Positions 1 through 8,146 are shown, counted from the stretch's first letter. The stretch: DNA of 59,539 nucleotides from Candidatus Woesearchaeota archaeon (GCA_014729505.1 WJJS01000004.1:1-59539), one strand, 5' to 3'. Notes: generated by a model not told the origin, from the sequence alone. Made by a program: numbers and translations.

Positions 1-1
1 G

Positions 2-1552
2 ATTTGCACTATACTAGAACAAACACCGAAACTTGCAGGGGACGAGTGTAGAGAAAATGCAGACTGCAAAGGAGCATTAGTGTGTCGAGCAGGAACATGC
101 GCTACACCACGTGCGCGCACAGGAGAATCACTGTTTAACGAGGATGGAACAAGACCGTCAGATCGCAGTGCCTTGCCACCACTTTCTGCGATAATATTCG
201 CAAACGAAAAACAAGTAAAAGGAGTTGCGATATCGCCAGTACTGTTTCAAACCTATACGACAACTGTCGTGGCACAGATTGAAATTGCATCAGGAACGCT
301 TGTTTACGATATGACAGTTACCCGACCATTTGCTCAGATCGAGGGCTGTCCGCCACCGATGTCAATAGAGGAAAGTGGAGTAGATTGTGGCGATGATGCT
401 ACGCGTATAGAAATCAGCCAAGGGAACTTCTGCTGGACATGTCCTGGTTATGACGCTGACGGAGATGGCATATCAGACATAGACGAAGCTGCTCTGGGCA
501 CCCATCCAAATCGGGATGACACCGACGGAGATGGGATACCGGATGATTCGGAAAGAGAATTTGGAACTGACCCTTTAAACCCTGATACGGACGGTGACGG
601 CGTATGGGATGGGTTGGAGGTCGCAGTAGGTGTAGGAGCCGGAGTCGCAACAGATCCTGACAATACTCCCACTGATAATGATGATGATGGAATACCAGAC
701 GAAGTAGAGGAGAGATTAGGAACTGACCCACACGATGCGGATAGTGATAATGATGGATATTATGATGGCTGGGAATACCATCAAAGCACACCCGGACAAT
801 ACGGCGGCATTAACGACCCATCGCAACAACCACCTTGTCATGCACTTGAAACTACATTTCCACAACAATGCTGGCCGCCAGAAGAACTCAAAGCAAGAGC
901 ATCACCCCGCTATCCGGATGTCACCTGTTATAGGTGTGAAGCGAGCAGTGAAGCAGAAAAAGAACTAATAGAAGGTCCGCCAACATCTAAGCGCATCCAG
1001 GAACTACTAAAGAATTTGCCTCCACTACCACCATGCGATAATGATGGGCTACAAGAAGAAAACGAACAATGTGATGGCAAGGATGATTTTGCCTGCGAAG
1101 CAGAAGAAAAATGCGTGAATTGTCAATGCGTACAATGCACCGAACAAGACATGATAGAATACTGTGCAGATAAACCTGGATGGACAGGCAACGTAGACGT
1201 AGACACCTGCTCATGTGAATTATTTGGACGCTTGTACACCAAGGCGCAGATAACAGCATTTCTCAATTGCGGCAATGGCAGAATAGATCCGGGCGAACAA
1301 TGCGAAGAGAACGTATTTACCCCCATATGCTCAGGGTTAGAATTTTTGGGTTGTCGTGCTTGTTCTTGTTCCACTTGCAGTCTTGAAGCATTGCAAAAGT
1401 ATTGTGATAACATATTAGGCGGTGAACAAATCAGGTACACTGTCGATGTGAACTCTTGCACCTGTCAAGTAGATCTGCCCCCTGACCATCCGGATTGGGA
1501 ATGGTTACGTGACATAACTGCAATAGTACCCGATCCACGATACACAAGCTGA
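2..1552 (+). CDS. Secreted/surface Cys-rich protein with calcium-binding TSP3-type repeats (5' end outside window)
   Basis: The frame is open from base 2, so the start lies before the window. The middle part (about bases 450-790) has four acidic repeats of the form DxDxDGxxD (for example DADGDGISD, DTDGDGIPD, DNDDDGIPD), typical of thrombospondin type 3 / EF-hand-like calcium-binding stalks of archaeal and bacterial surface proteins. The C-terminal half is rich in Cys; CGNGRIDPGEQCE near base 1270 matches the Myxococcus-type Cys-rich repeat pattern. This suggests a disulfide-stabilised extracellular protein. No membrane anchor is visible at the C-terminus, so any signal peptide would be in the missing part. 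The following SDR gene lies 28 bases downstream on the same strand. Exact role unknown. Confidence 0.75.
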   Translation: MCTILEQTPKLAGDECRENADCKGALVCRAGTCATPRARTGESLFNEDGTRPSDRSALPPLSAIIFANEKQVKGVAISPVLFQTYTTTVVAQIEIASGTLVYDMTVTRPFAQIEGCPPPMSIEESGVDCGDDATRIEISQGNFCWTCPGYDADGDGISDIDEAALGTHPNRDDTDGDGIPDDSEREFGTDPLNPDTDGDGVWDGLEVAVGVGAGVATDPDNTPTDNDDDGIPDEVEERLGTDPHDADSDNDGYYDGWEYHQSTPGQYGGINDPSQQPPCHALETTFPQQCWPPEELKARASPRYPDVTCYRCEASSEAEKELIEGPPTSKRIQELLKNLPPLPPCDNDGLQEENEQCDGKDDFACEAEEKCVNCQCVQCTEQDMIEYCADKPGWTGNVDVDTCSCELFGRLYTKAQITAFLNCGNGRIDPGEQCEENVFTPICSGLEFLGCRACSCSTCSLEALQKYCDNILGGEQIRYTVDVNSCTCQVDLPPDHPDWEWLRDITAIVPDPRYTS

Positions 1553-1580
1553 TATGATCACAAAAGACAAGTAAAACCAC

Positions 1581-2252
1581 ATGAAATCAATACTTATAAC
1601 AGGCGGAGCTCGAGGAATAGGTCTTGCCTGTGCCAAGCTCTTTGCAACAAAGGGCTGGCAAGTTTTTTCTTTTGATGTGTCTTCACCAGAAGAAAGAATA
1701 GACAGCGTCAAACATTATCTAGTTGATATTACCAAACCAGCACAGATTAGACGAGCCCTAAAACGCATACCACAAAAACTCGATGTGCTACTCAATAATG
1801 CAGGCATAATCCGTCGAGGAACACTTTATGAGACGACAGAAAAAGAGTGGGATGCACAAATGAATGTCAACCTCAAAGGATCATGGTTGATGATCAAGCA
1901 CAGCAAACCTTATCTCAAGCGTACTGCAACAGTCATGCAGATCAGTTCCAAGCACGGACTGCAGCCACAACCAGATCCTGCAGTCTATTGTTTGACAAAA
2001 GTGGCAGTCATCGCACTAGCAGACATACTTGAAGAAACCATGCCTTCGTATACGGTCAAACTTATCTGTCCAGGCCCTGTCGACACGCGTCTACATCGAC
2101 ATGGACGCACAACACAACACCTGCAACAGGAAAGAGAACAAGGAACGCTCTCAACACCTGACGATATGGCGTGGCGTATTTTTCAATTATTACACTCTTC
2201 AAAGGCGAAACTCTTATATGACGTCAAACGTAAGAAATACGTCATGAGGTAA
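1581..2252 (+). CDS. Short-chain dehydrogenase/reductase (SDR family)
   Basis: This is a 223-residue Rossmann-fold NAD(P)-dependent oxidoreductase. It has the N-terminal nucleotide-binding motif TGGARGIG (about residues 7-14), the NNAG motif (about 72-75), a catalytic Ser in the MQISSKHG strand, and the YCLTK active-site Tyr/Lys pair. Length is slightly under the usual 240-250, but all core motifs are present. The C-terminus is basic (KRKKYVMR). The substrate cannot be told. The downstream lipoprotein gene starts 2 bases after the stop, so the two are probably co-transcribed. Confidence 0.88.
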   Translation: MKSILITGGARGIGLACAKLFATKGWQVFSFDVSSPEERIDSVKHYLVDITKPAQIRRALKRIPQKLDVLLNNAGIIRRGTLYETTEKEWDAQMNVNLKGSWLMIKHSKPYLKRTATVMQISSKHGLQPQPDPAVYCLTKVAVIALADILEETMPSYTVKLICPGPVDTRLHRHGRTTQHLQQEREQGTLSTPDDMAWRIFQLLHSSKAKLLYDVKRKKYVMR

Positions 2253-2254
2253 CA

Positions 2255-2566
2255 ATGAAGAAAATATGTCTAATGCTCCTTACACTCGCAATCGTACTGA
2301 CGCTTAGTGCTTGTACGCCAGACACTGATACTGACAACTCCGCGCAGCTACAAGGTGCATGTTCTCATGGGTATTACGAGGTTTGTCCACCAAACGCGCA
2401 GTGGACAGGAGAATCCATGACGATAACAGTCAATGGAGAACCCAGAGCGTGTCTCAAATGTACAGTAGTCTGCCCGCAGGGATACGTGCCACAACTGCCA
2501 CAGTGCGGAGCAAAAACAATTGAGACTTTACCGTCTGGCACTGTTGATTGTTATCGATGTGTGTAA
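2255..2566 (+). CDS. Small Cys-rich lipoprotein
   Basis: The 103-residue product has a short basic N-terminus, a hydrophobic stretch and a lipobox-like LSAC (Cys at about residue 20), so it is probably exported and lipid-anchored. The mature part carries about nine further cysteines, including CLKC and CYRC pairs, suggesting disulfides or metal binding outside the cell. Its Cys-pair style resembles the surface protein at the window's left end, and the two could act together; that is inference. The stop abuts the convergent eL31 gene with no gap (TAA at 2564-2566, then the opposing stop at 2567-2569). Confidence 0.65.
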   Translation: MKKICLMLLTLAIVLTLSACTPDTDTDNSAQLQGACSHGYYEVCPPNAQWTGESMTITVNGEPRACLKCTVVCPQGYVPQLPQCGAKTIETLPSGTVDCYRCV

Positions 2567-3178
2567 TTATTTAGAAACAGGCTTTGGTTGATCCGGTTTT
2601 TCGGATTTTTTAGATTCCGACTGAGAACTCTCTTTTACTTTCTTTTCAGGATTATCCTTTGACGACTCTGTCTTTCTTTCCTCCGGTTTTTGAGGCTTTT
2701 TGTCAGCAATACTTTTTTTCTCTGCATCTTTTTCAGCAGACTTTTTTTCAGTTACTTCTTTTTTTGCAGTGTTCTCTTTCTTCTCATCCTTTTTGTCGTC
2801 TTTCTTAGTTGTTTTTTCTTCCTTTACCGTCTCCTTTTTTGCAGTCTTTGGGGTGTCCTTACCAACCTTGTCCTTGAGTTTTTCAACAGTGCTCTTTTTC
2901 TTAGGTTCTTCAACTTTCTTAGGAAGTTCTTTACCAAAGAGTTCGCAAATCACATGACCTTCCTTTTCCTTGCGCGCATTCACACGAACTTTAGACGGAG
3001 GATTCTTGATACCGTGCTTCCACACTTCCTCATTCAAGTGCTTACCAATACGCACATCATCGGTTTTCATATGTTTTTGCAGAAATTCACGAATAGCACG
3101 AATAGTCTTTTTCGCCCGACGGCATTTTACCGTCTTTCTCCATTCTTTTCGCAAAGGAATAATATACGTTCGTTCCAT
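2567..3178 (-). CDS. rpl31e: Ribosomal protein eL31 with long charged C-terminal tail
   Basis: The first ~85 residues match eL31 of the large ribosomal subunit (MERTYIIPLRKEW start, RAKKAIRAIREF-like helix, VRIGKHLNEEVW, PPSKVRV). The protein is 203 residues, whereas archaeal eL31 is usually about 80-100. From about residue 86 it continues as a Lys/Glu/Ser/Thr-rich, low-complexity tail to the end, with no hydrophobic core, so probably disordered. The ATG overlaps the stop of eL39 by one base (TAATG), so the eS19-eL39-eL31 genes form an operon. The tail is in frame with no sign of a frameshift. Confidence 0.93.
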   Translation of the reverse strand: MERTYIIPLRKEWRKTVKCRRAKKTIRAIREFLQKHMKTDDVRIGKHLNEEVWKHGIKNPPSKVRVNARKEKEGHVICELFGKELPKKVEEPKKKSTVEKLKDKVGKDTPKTAKKETVKEEKTTKKDDKKDEKKENTAKKEVTEKKSAEKDAEKKSIADKKPQKPEERKTESSKDNPEKKVKESSQSESKKSEKPDQPKPVSK

Positions 3179-3351
3179 TAGACCTTGAGTTTAGTCCTGC
3201 GCCAACTACGTTTGATAAAAGTATTGCGGCTTGGATGCAACACACGTCCCTTACCATACTTTCGAGGGATCGTCCAGATAGGAGCCCAACGCGTTTGACG
3301 ACCGCGCTTAATCAAGCGGCCTTTTTTTGCAGGATGTTTATTTCTTGCCAT
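3178..3351 (-). CDS. rpl39e: Ribosomal protein eL39
   Basis: This small basic large-subunit protein of 57 residues starts MARNKHPAKKGRLIKRGRQ and contains the conserved PIWTIPRKYGKG and RRTKLKV ends of eL39, which lines the ribosomal exit tunnel. I place the start at 3351 because this Met begins the family's conserved N-terminus; an upstream extension of the same frame lies inside eS19 and is not conserved-looking. The start overlaps the end of eS19 by 14 bases and the stop overlaps the eL31 start by 1 base, so translation is probably coupled. Confidence 0.95.
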   Translation of the reverse strand: MARNKHPAKKGRLIKRGRQTRWAPIWTIPRKYGKGRVLHPSRNTFIKRSWRRTKLKV

Positions 3352-3763
3352 ATTCTTTTGCTGTTTGAGCGAGCAAAGACAAACCCTTAGGCGTGATAAC
3401 ACGACCCTTATGAGTTCCTTTGATCGCCTGCTTTGCTAAACCCGCTGCTTCGAGTTGTTGTAAAATCTTTCGAACAATATTTCCAGAGCCCTGAAAGCTC
3501 TTATCAGCGGCAACACCGCGATTCTTGCGTCCACCATATTTTCGGCGAAGCTTACCAACACCGACAGGACCAAGAAGTTGAATCTTTCGAAGGATAGAAG
3601 CCGCACGTACATACCACCAGTCAGGATTGACCGGAGGACGCTCTTTATGCATGCCCGTCTTGCAGAATTTTGACCATTCAGGAGGCGTAATCTGCTCTAC
3701 TTCCTTGAGTTTGACAGCTGTCGATTCGACAAGGTCATTGATTGGAACGTTATGCATATCCAT
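3338..3763 (-). CDS. rps19e: Ribosomal protein eS19
   Basis: The small-subunit protein eS19 is recognised by PPEWSKFCKTGMHKERPP, WWYVRAASILRKI, GPVGVGKLRRKYGGRKNRG and the C-terminal winged-helix part ending in KGLSLLAQTAKEYGKK. I choose the Met at 3763 (MDMHNVPINDLVE), giving about 141 residues, close to the usual archaeal length of ~140-150; the Met at 3757 is an alternative. GGAG lies just upstream of the ATG. It is first in the eS19-eL39-eL31 operon, and its roughly 90-base upstream region can fold strongly (see leader feature). Confidence 0.95.
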   Translation of the reverse strand: MDMHNVPINDLVESTAVKLKEVEQITPPEWSKFCKTGMHKERPPVNPDWWYVRAASILRKIQLLGPVGVGKLRRKYGGRKNRGVAADKSFQGSGNIVRKILQQLEAAGLAKQAIKGTHKGRVITPKGLSLLAQTAKEYGKK

Positions 3764-3869
3764 GTGAGACTCCAGACAGAAAACACATAGTGAATTACCC
3801 AAAAGGCCTCCCTTGCGGGAGCTCGTGAGCACGACGTGCTCTGTCTATGATATCACCACGAGAAAGGCC
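3764..3869 (-). promoter_or_regulatory. Structured 5' leader region of the eS19 operon
   Basis: Between the eS19 start and the TATA-like palindrome lie nested inverted repeats. CTCCC/GGGAG forms a hairpin with a 4-base loop (3808-3821). GAGCAC/GTGCTC has a 3-base loop (3827-3841). CTCGT (3822-3826) pairs with ACGAG (3858-3862) around the second hairpin. GGCC at 3805-3808 can pair with GGCC at 3866-3869. If transcription starts about 25 bases from the TATA box, most of this would be in the mRNA leader. A role in ribosomal-protein autoregulation is inference; the outer pairs may lie just before the transcription start. Confidence 0.4.
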
Positions 3870-3886
3870 AAGCTTTTTAAAGCTTT
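3870..3886. promoter_or_regulatory. Palindromic bidirectional TATA box between eS19 operon and gene at 3904
   Basis: The sequence AAGCTTTTTAAAGCTTT reads almost the same on both strands and contains an archaeal TATA element in each direction. On the plus strand its centre is about 28 bases before the ATG at 3904, the spacing seen for leaderless genes throughout this window. On the minus strand it would drive the eS19 operon with an ~85-base leader. Confidence 0.6.
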
Positions 3887-3903
3887 CGGCCATCTTTCCT
3901 AAT

Positions 3904-4380
3904 ATGGAGCCGCACGAAGTGATCATCACACTCGAGGCAAGCGACGAGTTCAAAGAATGGTTGACACAGCACAAGGACCATTTCCTAGCACACATCTTCT
4001 TGCAGGAAGGCAATGAACAAGTCGGATTCTATAATCCGCGCACGGAGAAAATGACCACTTTTATCGTCGCAGACAAGATCAGCAGCATTGCAGACCAGGA
4101 AGTTCTTAAAGGTGACACCGAATTACAAGCACTGGAATTATCACAAGTACAGATTACATTACATGATGCACTGGAAAAAGCGCAAGAAGTCCTTGAAGAA
4201 GAGTATTCAAAAGAAATCATACTACGAAACCTTGTCGTACTCCAGCAATTAGACGATATTGCGACGTACAACATTACCTATTTTTCACAGAGTTTTAAAA
4301 CGATTAACGTACGAATACGCGCAGACACCGGAGAAATACTCAGTCACAGCGCAGCAAGCCTTGCAGATTTCGTTAAATAA
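3904..4380 (+). CDS. Unrecognised acidic protein
   Basis: The product is 158 residues, starting MEPHEVIITLEAS. I chose the ATG at 3904 because a TATA box is centred 28 bases upstream; the frame also opens 57 bases earlier, but that would place the start before the promoter. It is Glu/Asp-rich, with a helical middle (EKAQEVLEEEYSKE) and a C-terminal strand-rich part ending NVRIRADTGEILSHSAASLADFVK. The IRADTGEIL stretch recalls short PepSY-like repeats, but I do not claim that fold. No signal peptide or membrane segment. It lies just before thrS, which has its own promoter. Confidence 0.7.
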   Translation: MEPHEVIITLEASDEFKEWLTQHKDHFLAHIFLQEGNEQVGFYNPRTEKMTTFIVADKISSIADQEVLKGDTELQALELSQVQITLHDALEKAQEVLEEEYSKEIILRNLVVLQQLDDIATYNITYFSQSFKTINVRIRADTGEILSHSAASLADFVK

Positions 4381-4394
4381 GACACGCAGGAAAA

Positions 4395-4404
4395 CTATAT
4401 AAAC
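4395..4404 (+). promoter_or_regulatory. TATA box of thrS
   Basis: CTATATAAAC is centred about 27 bases before the thrS ATG, implying a leaderless transcript. Confidence 0.6.
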
Positions 4405-4425
4405 AAACCACTGTTTTTCTTCACT

Positions 4426-6354
4426 ATGTCAACGATCACACTACTTTTGCCCGATGGCACAAAAAAAGAAGTGCCGCAAGGGAGTACAGGACAAGAAATA
4501 GCACAACAGTTAGGAAAGAAAAACATCCTTGCAATAGAAGTCGACGGCACAGTTCAGGATCTTATGAAGCCGCTCGAATCGGACAAGGAACTCAACATCA
4601 AATTTCTCACGTTTGATGATGAGGGAGGCAAGCATGCGTTTTGGCACAGCAGCGCACACGTCATGGCACAAGCAATAACCACTCTATTTCCACAAGCAAA
4701 ACCCACGATCGGCCCGCCAGTTGATCAAGGATTCTACTATGACTTTGACAACCTAGAACTGTCAGAAGAAGACTTTCCAAAAATAGAAGAAGAAATCAAG
4801 AAAATCATTAAAGCAAATTACGAATTCAAGCGAAACGTTATCACGCTCGACAAAGCAAAGCGTTTGTTCAAAGACAACAAGTATAAACAAGAAATGGCAG
4901 AAGAGTACGCAAACGACGGAAAAGAACTCACGGCGTACCAGGACGGAGATTTTATCGATCTTTGTGAAGGACCGCATATTCCTCGCACAGGACTAATCGG
5001 CGCGATGAAACTGATGAAAATTTCAGGAGCATACTGGAGAGGAGATCAAAAAAACACACAATTAACAAGAGTATACGGCATTAGTTTTCCAGACAAAAAA
5101 CAACTAAAACAATACTTACACGATCTGCAAGAAGCACTCAAGCGCGATCATGTGCGTCTCGGGAAAAAACTCGATCTCTTCGTCGTCAATGAACACGTAG
5201 GACAAGGACTTCCACTGCTCACGCCGCGAGGAACAACACTGCGACGAGAATTGTACCGATTCATACAAGACGAAGAAATAAAACGAGGATACAAATACAC
5301 CAACACACCTGTACTGGCAAAAACAGAACTCTACAAGATCAGCGGACACCTCGATCATTACCGAGAACATATGTTTATTTTCAAAATGGGAGATGATGAA
5401 TTCGCACTACGACCCATGACCTGCCCACACCAATACATGATTTATACGCGTAAAAAACACAGTTATCGCGACCTGCCAGTCAGACTTGCTGAAATAGCAG
5501 ATCTTTTTCGTTATGAAGCGTCTGGCGAACTACACGGACTCATACGTATACGACAGTTCAGCCTCGCAGATGCACATATCATCTGCCGCAACGATCAGGT
5601 AAGAGAAGAATTCACAAACGTCATCGAACTCATTCAGTTCGTGATGAAGACATTAGGACTTGCCGAGTACTGGTATCGCTTTTCAAAATGGGATCCAAAA
5701 AACAAAGACAAATACGTCGATGAACCAGTACTATGGGAACAAACACAAACAGAGATGAAGCAAATCCTTGACGAACTGAAACTAGAGTATGTTGAAGCAG
5801 AAGACGAAGCAGCATTCTACGGGCCAAAACTCGACATACAAATGCGCAACGTCTACGGCAAGGAAGACACTATGTTTACCGTGCAAATGGATTTTGTCGC
5901 AGCAAAACGATTCGGACTTACTTTTATCAATGACAAAGACAAAGAAGAAGAAGCAATGGTCATCCATCGCTCAAGCATAGGCTGTCTTGAGCGAACAATG
6001 GCGTTACTCATTGAGAAATATGCAGGAAAGTTCCCGCTTTGGATGAATCCAGAACAACTACGAATACTCACTGTTGCCGATCGATTCAATGCACAAGCAC
6101 AGACCATTGCACAACGCATGCGCGATGCAGGCATACGAGTGGAAGTCGACACGCGGACACAAAGCATAAGCAAGAAAGTACGAGAAGCACAATTAGATTA
6201 CGTCAATTATATCTGCGTCTTTGGCGAGAAAGAAGCAGACAAAGACTCACTTACTGTACGGCATCGTTCCAACACCATTCTGGGAATGATACATGTGGAT
6301 ACGTTCATGGCACAAGTGCTCAAAGATATCAAAAACAAAACACTGGACGTATGA
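4426..6354 (+). CDS. thrS: Threonyl-tRNA synthetase, bacterial-type architecture
   Basis: This 642-residue class II synthetase charges tRNA-Thr. In order: TGS domain (about 1-62), second additional domain with HSSAH (about 72-76) used for editing of mischarged Ser, CEGPH, catalytic core with motif 1, MTCPH, motif 2 (FRYEASGELHGL) and motif 3 region (IHRSSIGCLERTMALL), then the anticodon-binding domain. The expected zinc ligands are present: Cys in MTCPH, His in ADAHIIC, His in VIHRSS. The bacterial-type N-terminal editing domain, rather than the archaeal DTD-like one, suggests lateral origin or the pattern common in several DPANN groups. The stop overlaps the RNase H start (ATGA). Confidence 0.96.
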   Translation: MSTITLLLPDGTKKEVPQGSTGQEIAQQLGKKNILAIEVDGTVQDLMKPLESDKELNIKFLTFDDEGGKHAFWHSSAHVMAQAITTLFPQAKPTIGPPVDQGFYYDFDNLELSEEDFPKIEEEIKKIIKANYEFKRNVITLDKAKRLFKDNKYKQEMAEEYANDGKELTAYQDGDFIDLCEGPHIPRTGLIGAMKLMKISGAYWRGDQKNTQLTRVYGISFPDKKQLKQYLHDLQEALKRDHVRLGKKLDLFVVNEHVGQGLPLLTPRGTTLRRELYRFIQDEEIKRGYKYTNTPVLAKTELYKISGHLDHYREHMFIFKMGDDEFALRPMTCPHQYMIYTRKKHSYRDLPVRLAEIADLFRYEASGELHGLIRIRQFSLADAHIICRNDQVREEFTNVIELIQFVMKTLGLAEYWYRFSKWDPKNKDKYVDEPVLWEQTQTEMKQILDELKLEYVEAEDEAAFYGPKLDIQMRNVYGKEDTMFTVQMDFVAAKRFGLTFINDKDKEEEAMVIHRSSIGCLERTMALLIEKYAGKFPLWMNPEQLRILTVADRFNAQAQTIAQRMRDAGIRVEVDTRTQSISKKVREAQLDYVNYICVFGEKEADKDSLTVRHRSNTILGMIHVDTFMAQVLKDIKNKTLDV

Positions 6355-6755
6355 AACTCATTCTCTATACCGATGGAGGAGCGCGAGGAAATCCAGGACC
6401 TGCAGCAATAGGAATAGTCCTTATGGATCCAGGAAAAGGAGTTCTTGAAGAAGTTGGAGAATACATCGGCGAGACGACAAACAATGTAGCAGAATACCGC
6501 GCGTTACTCAAAGGACTGGAGCTGGCTTTGCAACACGAATGTACAGAATTGGACGTGTATAGCGACAGTCAACTGCTTGTCCGCCAATTGTTAGGGGAGT
6601 ACAAAGTAAAAGCCGCACACCTTAAACCGCTCTTTGCCGAAATACAAAAGAAAGCAGAACAGTTTACCAGCATCGCATTCACGCATGTTCTACGAGATCA
6701 TCCCGGAGTGTCACACGCAGACCGTCTCGTTAATGACGCGCTGGACGAGCATTAA
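6351..6755 (+). CDS. rnhA: Ribonuclease HI family protein
   Basis: This 134-residue RNase H-fold enzyme hydrolyses RNA in RNA-DNA hybrids. The acidic active site is visible: Asp in LYTDGGARGNPG, Glu in NNVAEYRAL, Asp in DVYSDSQLL and Asp near the end (SHADRLVNDAL). This is the short archaeal/Bacillus YpdQ-like form without a basic protrusion. The start overlaps the thrS stop (ATGA), so it is co-transcribed with thrS. The 3' end overlaps the convergent unknown gene by 4 bases. Confidence 0.93.
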   Translation: MKLILYTDGGARGNPGPAAIGIVLMDPGKGVLEEVGEYIGETTNNVAEYRALLKGLELALQHECTELDVYSDSQLLVRQLLGEYKVKAAHLKPLFAEIQKKAEQFTSIAFTHVLRDHPGVSHADRLVNDALDEH

Positions 6756-7498
6756 TCTGCACAATGCCCGAACGTCGGATTGCCCCGGTCATCAAAGAGA
6801 GAACCCTGCACATAATTTTGGGAACTCGCAGCACGAACAGATCTGGGGCGCGGCATGACAAACAGACGCCCGTCACGAGGACGACTAAACGCAATAGCTC
6901 CTGTAATCTGTTCGCGCTCATCAGACAAAGCCCACTCTTCAGCATTACCGTCACGAGCAAAACCATAACCGGGATCGCCAGGACTTAAATGCGAGTAATC
7001 AAGATAGACCGTATTCATGTCATACGTTCTAAGACTCTCTGACAATCTGTCAGTATCCGGCTGGAAATAAGTAAGTTCATTAAACCCTCTATTGCTATGA
7101 GGAAAACTGCTTTGTAAAGTCATCACGGCTTTTTCAAGACCGCGAAAATGCAAAATCCGATCGCGCTGACTTTTATCATATCTCTTAAGACTTTTATCGC
7201 GCTTAGAATGACCGCGAATAGCCAGGCGAACATGGAATGTCTCGCCGTCCTTGTAGAACACGTTTCCTGTGTACACGCCGTTTGCACGATTGCGACGCAA
7301 GACGTTACGCCATTCCTTTAACGTCATTTTTCGACTAAGCAAACGCAAATCGACAGTCATAGGATCTTCAACAAGATCTGCCCGTTGAGCAAGCAGCACG
7401 TGATCACAGTCACGCATACTAATTGAGTATGTTCCTGCCTGATCAATGCGATCACACACGTAATCACGCATCCGTTCTCGTAACTGTTTTCTCACCAT
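6752..7498 (-). CDS. Unrecognised basic protein
   Basis: The product is 248 residues and Arg/Asp-rich (MVRKQLRERMRDYVCDR start), with no signal peptide or membrane segment. A central stretch (TGNVFYKDGETFHVRLAIRG, followed by a helix ending GLEKAVMTLQSSF) looks like two beta strands and a helix. I see the same loose pattern in three island proteins (37429, 39273 and 48547 genes). A TATA-like GTTTTATAAAG lies about 30-40 bases upstream, with a second AT-rich box closer in. No function can be assigned. It converges with rnhA with a 4-base overlap. Confidence 0.7.
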   Translation of the reverse strand: MVRKQLRERMRDYVCDRIDQAGTYSISMRDCDHVLLAQRADLVEDPMTVDLRLLSRKMTLKEWRNVLRRNRANGVYTGNVFYKDGETFHVRLAIRGHSKRDKSLKRYDKSQRDRILHFRGLEKAVMTLQSSFPHSNRGFNELTYFQPDTDRLSESLRTYDMNTVYLDYSHLSPGDPGYGFARDGNAEEWALSDEREQITGAIAFSRPRDGRLFVMPRPRSVRAASSQNYVQGSLFDDRGNPTFGHCAD

Positions 7499-7544
7499 TT
7501 TCTACACCTATATACTGCAGAATACGCTTTATAAAACTTCCGCT

Positions 7545-7557
7545 CCCCTTAGGGGAA
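7545..7557 (-). terminator. Short hairpin just after the HPF-like gene
   Basis: TCCCCTTAGGGGA is a perfect palindrome directly after the stop of the HPF-like gene on the minus strand. It is followed on that strand by GCGGAAGTTTT. It may act as a terminator or protect the mRNA 3' end; the T-run is short, so confidence is low. Confidence 0.35.
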
Positions 7558-7869
7558 CTACAAACTTAATTTCTCAAGCTTTTTGAGCACAGAATCGAGT
7601 GCGTAGAACAAATTGTGATCAGTATTTTCGACATGCTCTGAGCGACCGCCATACACGAGTTTCCCTTTTAACTCATAGGCTCCAGGACCGTCCTCACTAC
7701 TATGAATGGGTTTCATTCGTAATTCTAACCGTTCAAAGTCACTGAGACGAGTAGAGAATTTTTTGGCATAAGTGCCTACAATTTTCTTGACGACGATCAT
7801 AGAGCCGCCATCGACATCTCGAAAGCCGGCAAGGTCGATATTGCCGCCAAGTCGCTGCACATCGTCCAT
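7558..7869 (-). CDS. HPF/RaiA-like putative ribosome-associated protein
   Basis: This protein of about 103 residues has the layout of hibernation-promoting-factor-like domains seen in many DPANN archaea: an N-terminal strand (GNIDLAGFRDVD), MIVVKKIVGTYAKKFS helix, a central strand (ERLELRMKPIH), a second strand pair (AYELKGKLVYGG) and a C-terminal helix (NLFYALDSVLKKLEKL). That fold binds the ribosomal A/P region and stabilises idle ribosomes in bacteria; the role here is inferred. Either of two adjacent Met codons (7872 or 7869) could start it. A TATA box (TTTTTATAGC on the minus strand, about 7893-7902) lies the right distance upstream for a nearly leaderless message. Confidence 0.5.
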   Translation of the reverse strand: MDDVQRLGGNIDLAGFRDVDGGSMIVVKKIVGTYAKKFSTRLSDFERLELRMKPIHSSEDGPGAYELKGKLVYGGRSEHVENTDHNLFYALDSVLKKLEKLSL

Positions 7870-7940
7870 CACGTGATTTTTATGTCGTGCAGCTATAAAA
7901 ATGTATCGCGCAATAATGTAACTACTACAACGTAGAAATA

Positions 7941-7950
7941 CTTTTATATT
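7941..7950 (+). promoter_or_regulatory. TATA box of the small zinc-ribbon gene
   Basis: CTTTTATATT is centred about 30 bases before the ATG at 7975, consistent with a leaderless transcript. Confidence 0.5.
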
Positions 7951-7974
7951 ATGTGATCGTACCTATAAAAGGGG

Positions 7975-8127
7975 ATGGTCAAAACAATCACTTGCCAACG
8001 TTGTGGAGCACAAATACCGACGTACAGTGCCATGCGAAAATGGTGTGTGGAATGTCGTCACACTGTTTCATTAGAACAGGCAAAACTTCGAAAAGCACGA
8101 AAAAGAGCAATAGACCAGCTATCCTAA
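7975..8127 (+). CDS. Small zinc-ribbon protein, 50 residues
   Basis: A short frame starting MVKTITCQRCGAQIPTYSAM encodes CxxC (TCQRC) and CVEC pairs separated by 13 residues, then a basic helix (KLRKARKRAIDQLS). This is a typical treble-clef/zinc-ribbon miniprotein. A TATA box sits upstream and the next gene has its own promoter. An overlapping longer frame in this interval has no such features. Binding partner unknown; probably nucleic acid or ribosome related, by analogy only. Confidence 0.75.
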   Translation: MVKTITCQRCGAQIPTYSAMRKWCVECRHTVSLEQAKLRKARKRAIDQLS

Positions 8128-8146
8128 TTATTGCCCGCTCACAATT

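Noticed and set aside
414-791. His-rich minus-strand frame
   Set aside because: Shadow of the Asp/Gly calcium-binding repeats on the plus strand.
2700-2957. CRISPR-like short repeats in T-rich sequence
   Set aside because: The repeats are irregular Lys/Glu codon runs of the eL31 tail, without constant spacers.
2690-3181. Long plus-strand frame rich in Phe/Ser opposite eL31
   Set aside because: It is the antisense of the Lys/Glu-rich tail; the Phe/Ser runs come from AAA/GAA codons on the other strand.
3795-4013. Minus-strand frame ending AHELPQGRPFG upstream of eS19
   Set aside because: It overlaps the 3904 gene and the folded leader, lacks a start signal and has no recognisable similarity; the hairpins explain the sequence better.
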